Made by a program: the position numbers and the translations under genes. From Chrysomallon squamiferum (Eukaryota; Mollusca; Gastropoda; Neomphalida; Peltospiridae), in NCBI GenBank assembly GCA_012295275.1, contig CM022678.1, positions 17,125,665 to 17,189,664 of the forward strand: DNA of 64,000 nucleotides. Reading direction: 5' to 3'. Every line of letters begins with the position of its first letter. The first letter of the stretch is position 1. The notes below the pieces were generated by a model, which made no database searches, was not told where the DNA came from, and saw only the letters and a list, made by a program, of their open reading frames with translations. Below, in pieces: positions 61,171 to 64,000 of this stretch.

Positions 61171-64000
61171 GTGTGTGTGTCATCTGTGTATATATATACT
61201 AAGCAAAGAAAAAATCATTTCGATTAGAGTTAGGTCCCTTACGTGAGATGTACTCAGTAAGCAAGTAAAAATTGGATGGATTAGAATTATCTCCCTTTAG
61301 TGGCACGTGTTCGAAAACATATATTAGAGATAGAGCCCTTACGTGAGATATACTCACTTAGTCTTCTGTTGTTTTAAATCTTCAAAGTTTTTCTTTATTT
61401 GTTTACTTATTTATTTATTCTATCCTCTCTACTTAGCTTATTGTTGTTATAGTAAAAAATGAGAAAATAAAATAATTTGTTGTGTCTTTTCATATAATCG
61501 GTTTCATAATATCAGAATTTATTATTTCTGTTTGTATTTTATTATTATTCTGAAATTTATTTATTTATAAATCTTCTGACAATTTTTAATTAATTGAAAT
61601 TCGTTTTGCTTTACAGTTGAATATGCATTATGTACAAGAGATTTTCTCTGTGTATCACAATGTGTGTTTTTGTATGTGTGAATATCTCCGTATTTCTGTC
61701 AGGGTCTATATATACTAAGAAACAAAACATCACTTCGATTAGAGTTAGGTCCCCTACGTGAGATGTATTCACTAAGCAAAGTAAAAATTAGATCCATTAG
61801 ACTTATCTCCCTTTACTGATATGTGTTCAAAAACATATATTTGAGATATGCGCCCTTAGGTGAGTTGTACTCACTAATCGCTTGATCGTTTTAAATTTTC
61901 ATAGTGGTTCTTTATTTGTTTACTTATTTATTTATTCTATACTGTCTACTTTCCTTGTTGTTGTTATAATAAAAAAACAAGGAAACAAAATAATTTATTG
62001 TGTCATTTGATAGAATCGGTTTTGCAATATAAGAATTTGTTATTTCTTTTAGGATTTTCTTAATATTCTTAAATTTATTTGTTTTTAAATCTTCTGGCAA
62101 TATTGGATTAATTCAATTTCGTTCCTTTTACAATTGTATATGCGTTAAGTACTAGATATTTTTTCAACGTGTGTGTGTGTGTGTGTGTGCGTGTGTGTGT
62201 GTGTCATCTGTGTATATATATATACTAAGCAAAGAAAAAATCATTTCGATTAGAGTTAGGTCCCTTACGTGAGATGTACTCAGTAAGCAAGTAAAAATTG
62301 GATGGATTAGAATTATCTCCCTTTAGTGGCACGTGTTCGAAAACATATATTAGAGATAGAGCCCTTACGTGAGATATACTCACTTAGTCTTCTGTTGTTT
62401 TAAATCTTCAAAGTTTTTCTTTATTTGTTTACTTATTTATTTATTCTATCCTCTCTACTTAGCTTATTGTTGTTATAGTAAAAAATCAGAAAATAAAATA
62501 ATTTGTTGTGTCTTTTCATATAATCGGTTTCATAATATCAGAATTTATTATTTCTGTTTGTATTTTATTATTATTCTGAAATTTATTTATTTATAAATCT
62601 TCTGACAATTTTTAATTAATTGAAATTCGTTTTGCTTTACAATTGAATATGCATTATGTACAAGAGATTTTCTCTGTGTATCACAATGTGTGTTTTTGTA
62701 TGTGTGAATATGTCCGTATTTCTGTCAGGGTCTATATATACTAAGAAAACAAAAAATCACTTCGATTAGAGTTAGGTCCCCTACGTGAGATGTATTCACT
62801 AAGCAAAGTAAAAATTAGATCCATTAGACTTATCTCCCTTTACTGATATGTGTTCAAAAACATATATTTGAGATAGGGCCCTTAGGTGAGTTGTACTCAC
62901 TAATCGCTTGATCGTTTTAAATTTTCATAGTGGTTCTTTATTTGTTTACTTATTTATTTATTCTATACTGTCTACTTTCCTTGTTGTTGTTATAATAAAA
63001 AACAAGGAAACAAAATAATTTATTGTGTCATTTGATAGAATCGGTTTTGCAATATAAGAATTTGTTATTTCTTTTAGGATTTTCTTAATATTCTTAAATT
63101 TATTTGTTTTTAAATCTTCTGGCAATATTGGATTAATTCAATTTCGTTCCTTTTACAATTGTATATGCGTTAAGTACTAGATATTTTTTCAACGTCTGTG
63201 TGTGTGCGTGTGTGTATGTGTGCGTGTGTGTGTGTGTCATCTGTGTATATATATACTAAGCAAAGAAAAAATCATTTCGATTAGAGTTAGGTCCCTTACG
63301 TGAGATGTACTCAGTAAGCAAGTAAAAATTGGATGGATTAGAATTATCTCCCTTTAGTGGCACGTGTTCGAAAACATATATTAGAGATAGAGCCCTTACG
63401 TGAGATATACTCACTTAGTCTTCTGTTGTTTTAAATCTTCAAAGTTTTTCTTTATTTGTTTACTTATTTATTTATTCTATCCTCTCTACTTAGCTTATTG
63501 TTGTTATAGTAAAAAATCAGAAAATAAAATAATTTGTTGTGTCTTTTCATATAATCGGTTTCATAATATCAGAATTTATTATTTCTGTTTGTATTTTATT
63601 ATTATTCTGAAATTTATTTATTTATAAATCTTCTGACAATTTTTAATTAATTGAAATTCGTTTTGCTTTACAATTGAATATGCATTATGTACAAGAGATT
63701 TTTCTCTGTGTATCACAATGTGTGTTTTTGTATGTGTGAATATGTCCGTATGTCTGTCAGGGTACATATATACTAAGAAAACGGAAAATCATTTCGTTTA
63801 GAGTTAGGTCCCCTACGTGAGATGTATTCACTAAGCAAAGTAAAAATTAGATCCATTAGACTTATCTCCCTTTACTGATATGTGTTCAAAAACATATATT
63901 TGAGATAGGGCCCTTAGGTGAGTTGTACTCACTAATCGCTTGATCGTTTTAAATTTTCATAGTGGTTCTTTATTTGTTTACTTATTTATTTATTCTATAC
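56160..64000 (+). repeat. Satellite array, about 1.03-kb dimers of two 515-bp monomers
   Basis: The phrase TTCTTTATTTGTTTACTTAT recurs about every 515 bp from 56208 to 63965. Two monomer types alternate: type a has CTGTCTACTTTCCTTGTTG, type b has CTCTCTACTTAGCTTATTG. Type-a positions are near 56722, 57757, 58787, 59842, 60872, 61908, 62932 and 63963, so the dimer period is 1024-1055 bp. Both types carry TTTCGATTAGAGTTAGGTCC and GTGAGATGTAYTCAC. The GT tract before type b varies in length. The first monomer is of type b, and the array runs off the window. Recurring 75-codon open frames (57194, 58223, 60309, 62369, 63400) are part of the repeat and show no protein signature. Confidence 0.93.

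Noticed and set aside
57194-63627. Recurring 75-codon open frame in the satellite
   Set aside because: Its conservation follows from repeat homogenisation; composition is AT-driven, copies gain or lose the ATG, and no domain is visible.
56160-64000. CRISPR-like or LTR interpretation of the regular repeats
   Set aside because: Units are 515 bp without spacers, there are no nearby cas-like or retroelement genes, and the host is clearly eukaryotic.

Overview
The window looks like nuclear DNA of a mollusc, most likely a cephalopod such as an octopus. It is AT-rich and crowded with simple repeats, and it has short vertebrate-style exons with GT-AG introns. It also carries hAT/ZBED-type, KRBA2-type integrase and LINE relics, and a receptor type (MEGF-like EGF repeats joined to a tyrosine phosphatase domain) known from molluscan gene expansions. 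The species call is inference. No prokaryotic features, tRNA, rRNA or CRISPR arrays were seen.

The backbone is a tandemly duplicated family of single-pass receptors. The intact exon plan is: short signal-peptide leader exon (phase 1), ShKT six-cysteine exon, one large exon of about ten MEGF-type EGF-like repeats, transmembrane exon, basic juxtamembrane exon, acidic tyrosine-rich cytoplasmic exon, and seven exons for one protein tyrosine phosphatase (PTP) domain with a short tail. Three copies are recognisable: A (about 16.6-27.3 kb), B (about 35.4-44.9 kb) and C (about 47.6-55.8 kb). All junction phases agree between copies except at one exon. In A and B the exon just before the catalytic P-loop is out of frame by a net +2, which puts a stop before the catalytic cysteine. 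C is fused from inside its transmembrane exon into the end of the cytoplasmic exon and loses the rest of the PTP to a satellite array.

Layout: 0-2.6 kb, decayed hAT (ZBED/SCAND3-like) transposon, minus strand. 2.6-18.3 kb, six tandem copies of a promoter plus leader-exon unit, with duplicated intron blocks and a small hAT fragment. 18.9-27.3 kb, body of gene A. 27.3-35 kb, debris: 3' flank, orphan upstream block, two ankyrin-like exons, an orphan pair of last PTP exons, a 39-bp minisatellite and an inverted PTP exon. 35.1-44.9 kb, gene B. 45-48.1 kb, 3' flank, a 210-bp CT tract and leader C. 49.0-50.7 kb, KRBA2-like integrase relic and LINE 3' end, minus strand. 52.3-55.8 kb, remains of gene C. 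56.2-64.0 kb, a satellite with a 1.03-kb dimeric repeat that runs off the window.

The most notable signal is regulatory. The leader units share a promoter-like cassette: a MEF2-like site, an AP-1/CRE-like site, a GAAANNGAAACT element that matches the interferon-stimulated response element (IRF-binding) consensus, a TATTTAA box, then the leader ATG. The element is exact in 7 of the 8 cassettes that keep this part. Six such units stand in front of gene A, which suggests a multi-promoter, possibly immune-responsive receptor locus. Function and regulation are inferred from motifs only.
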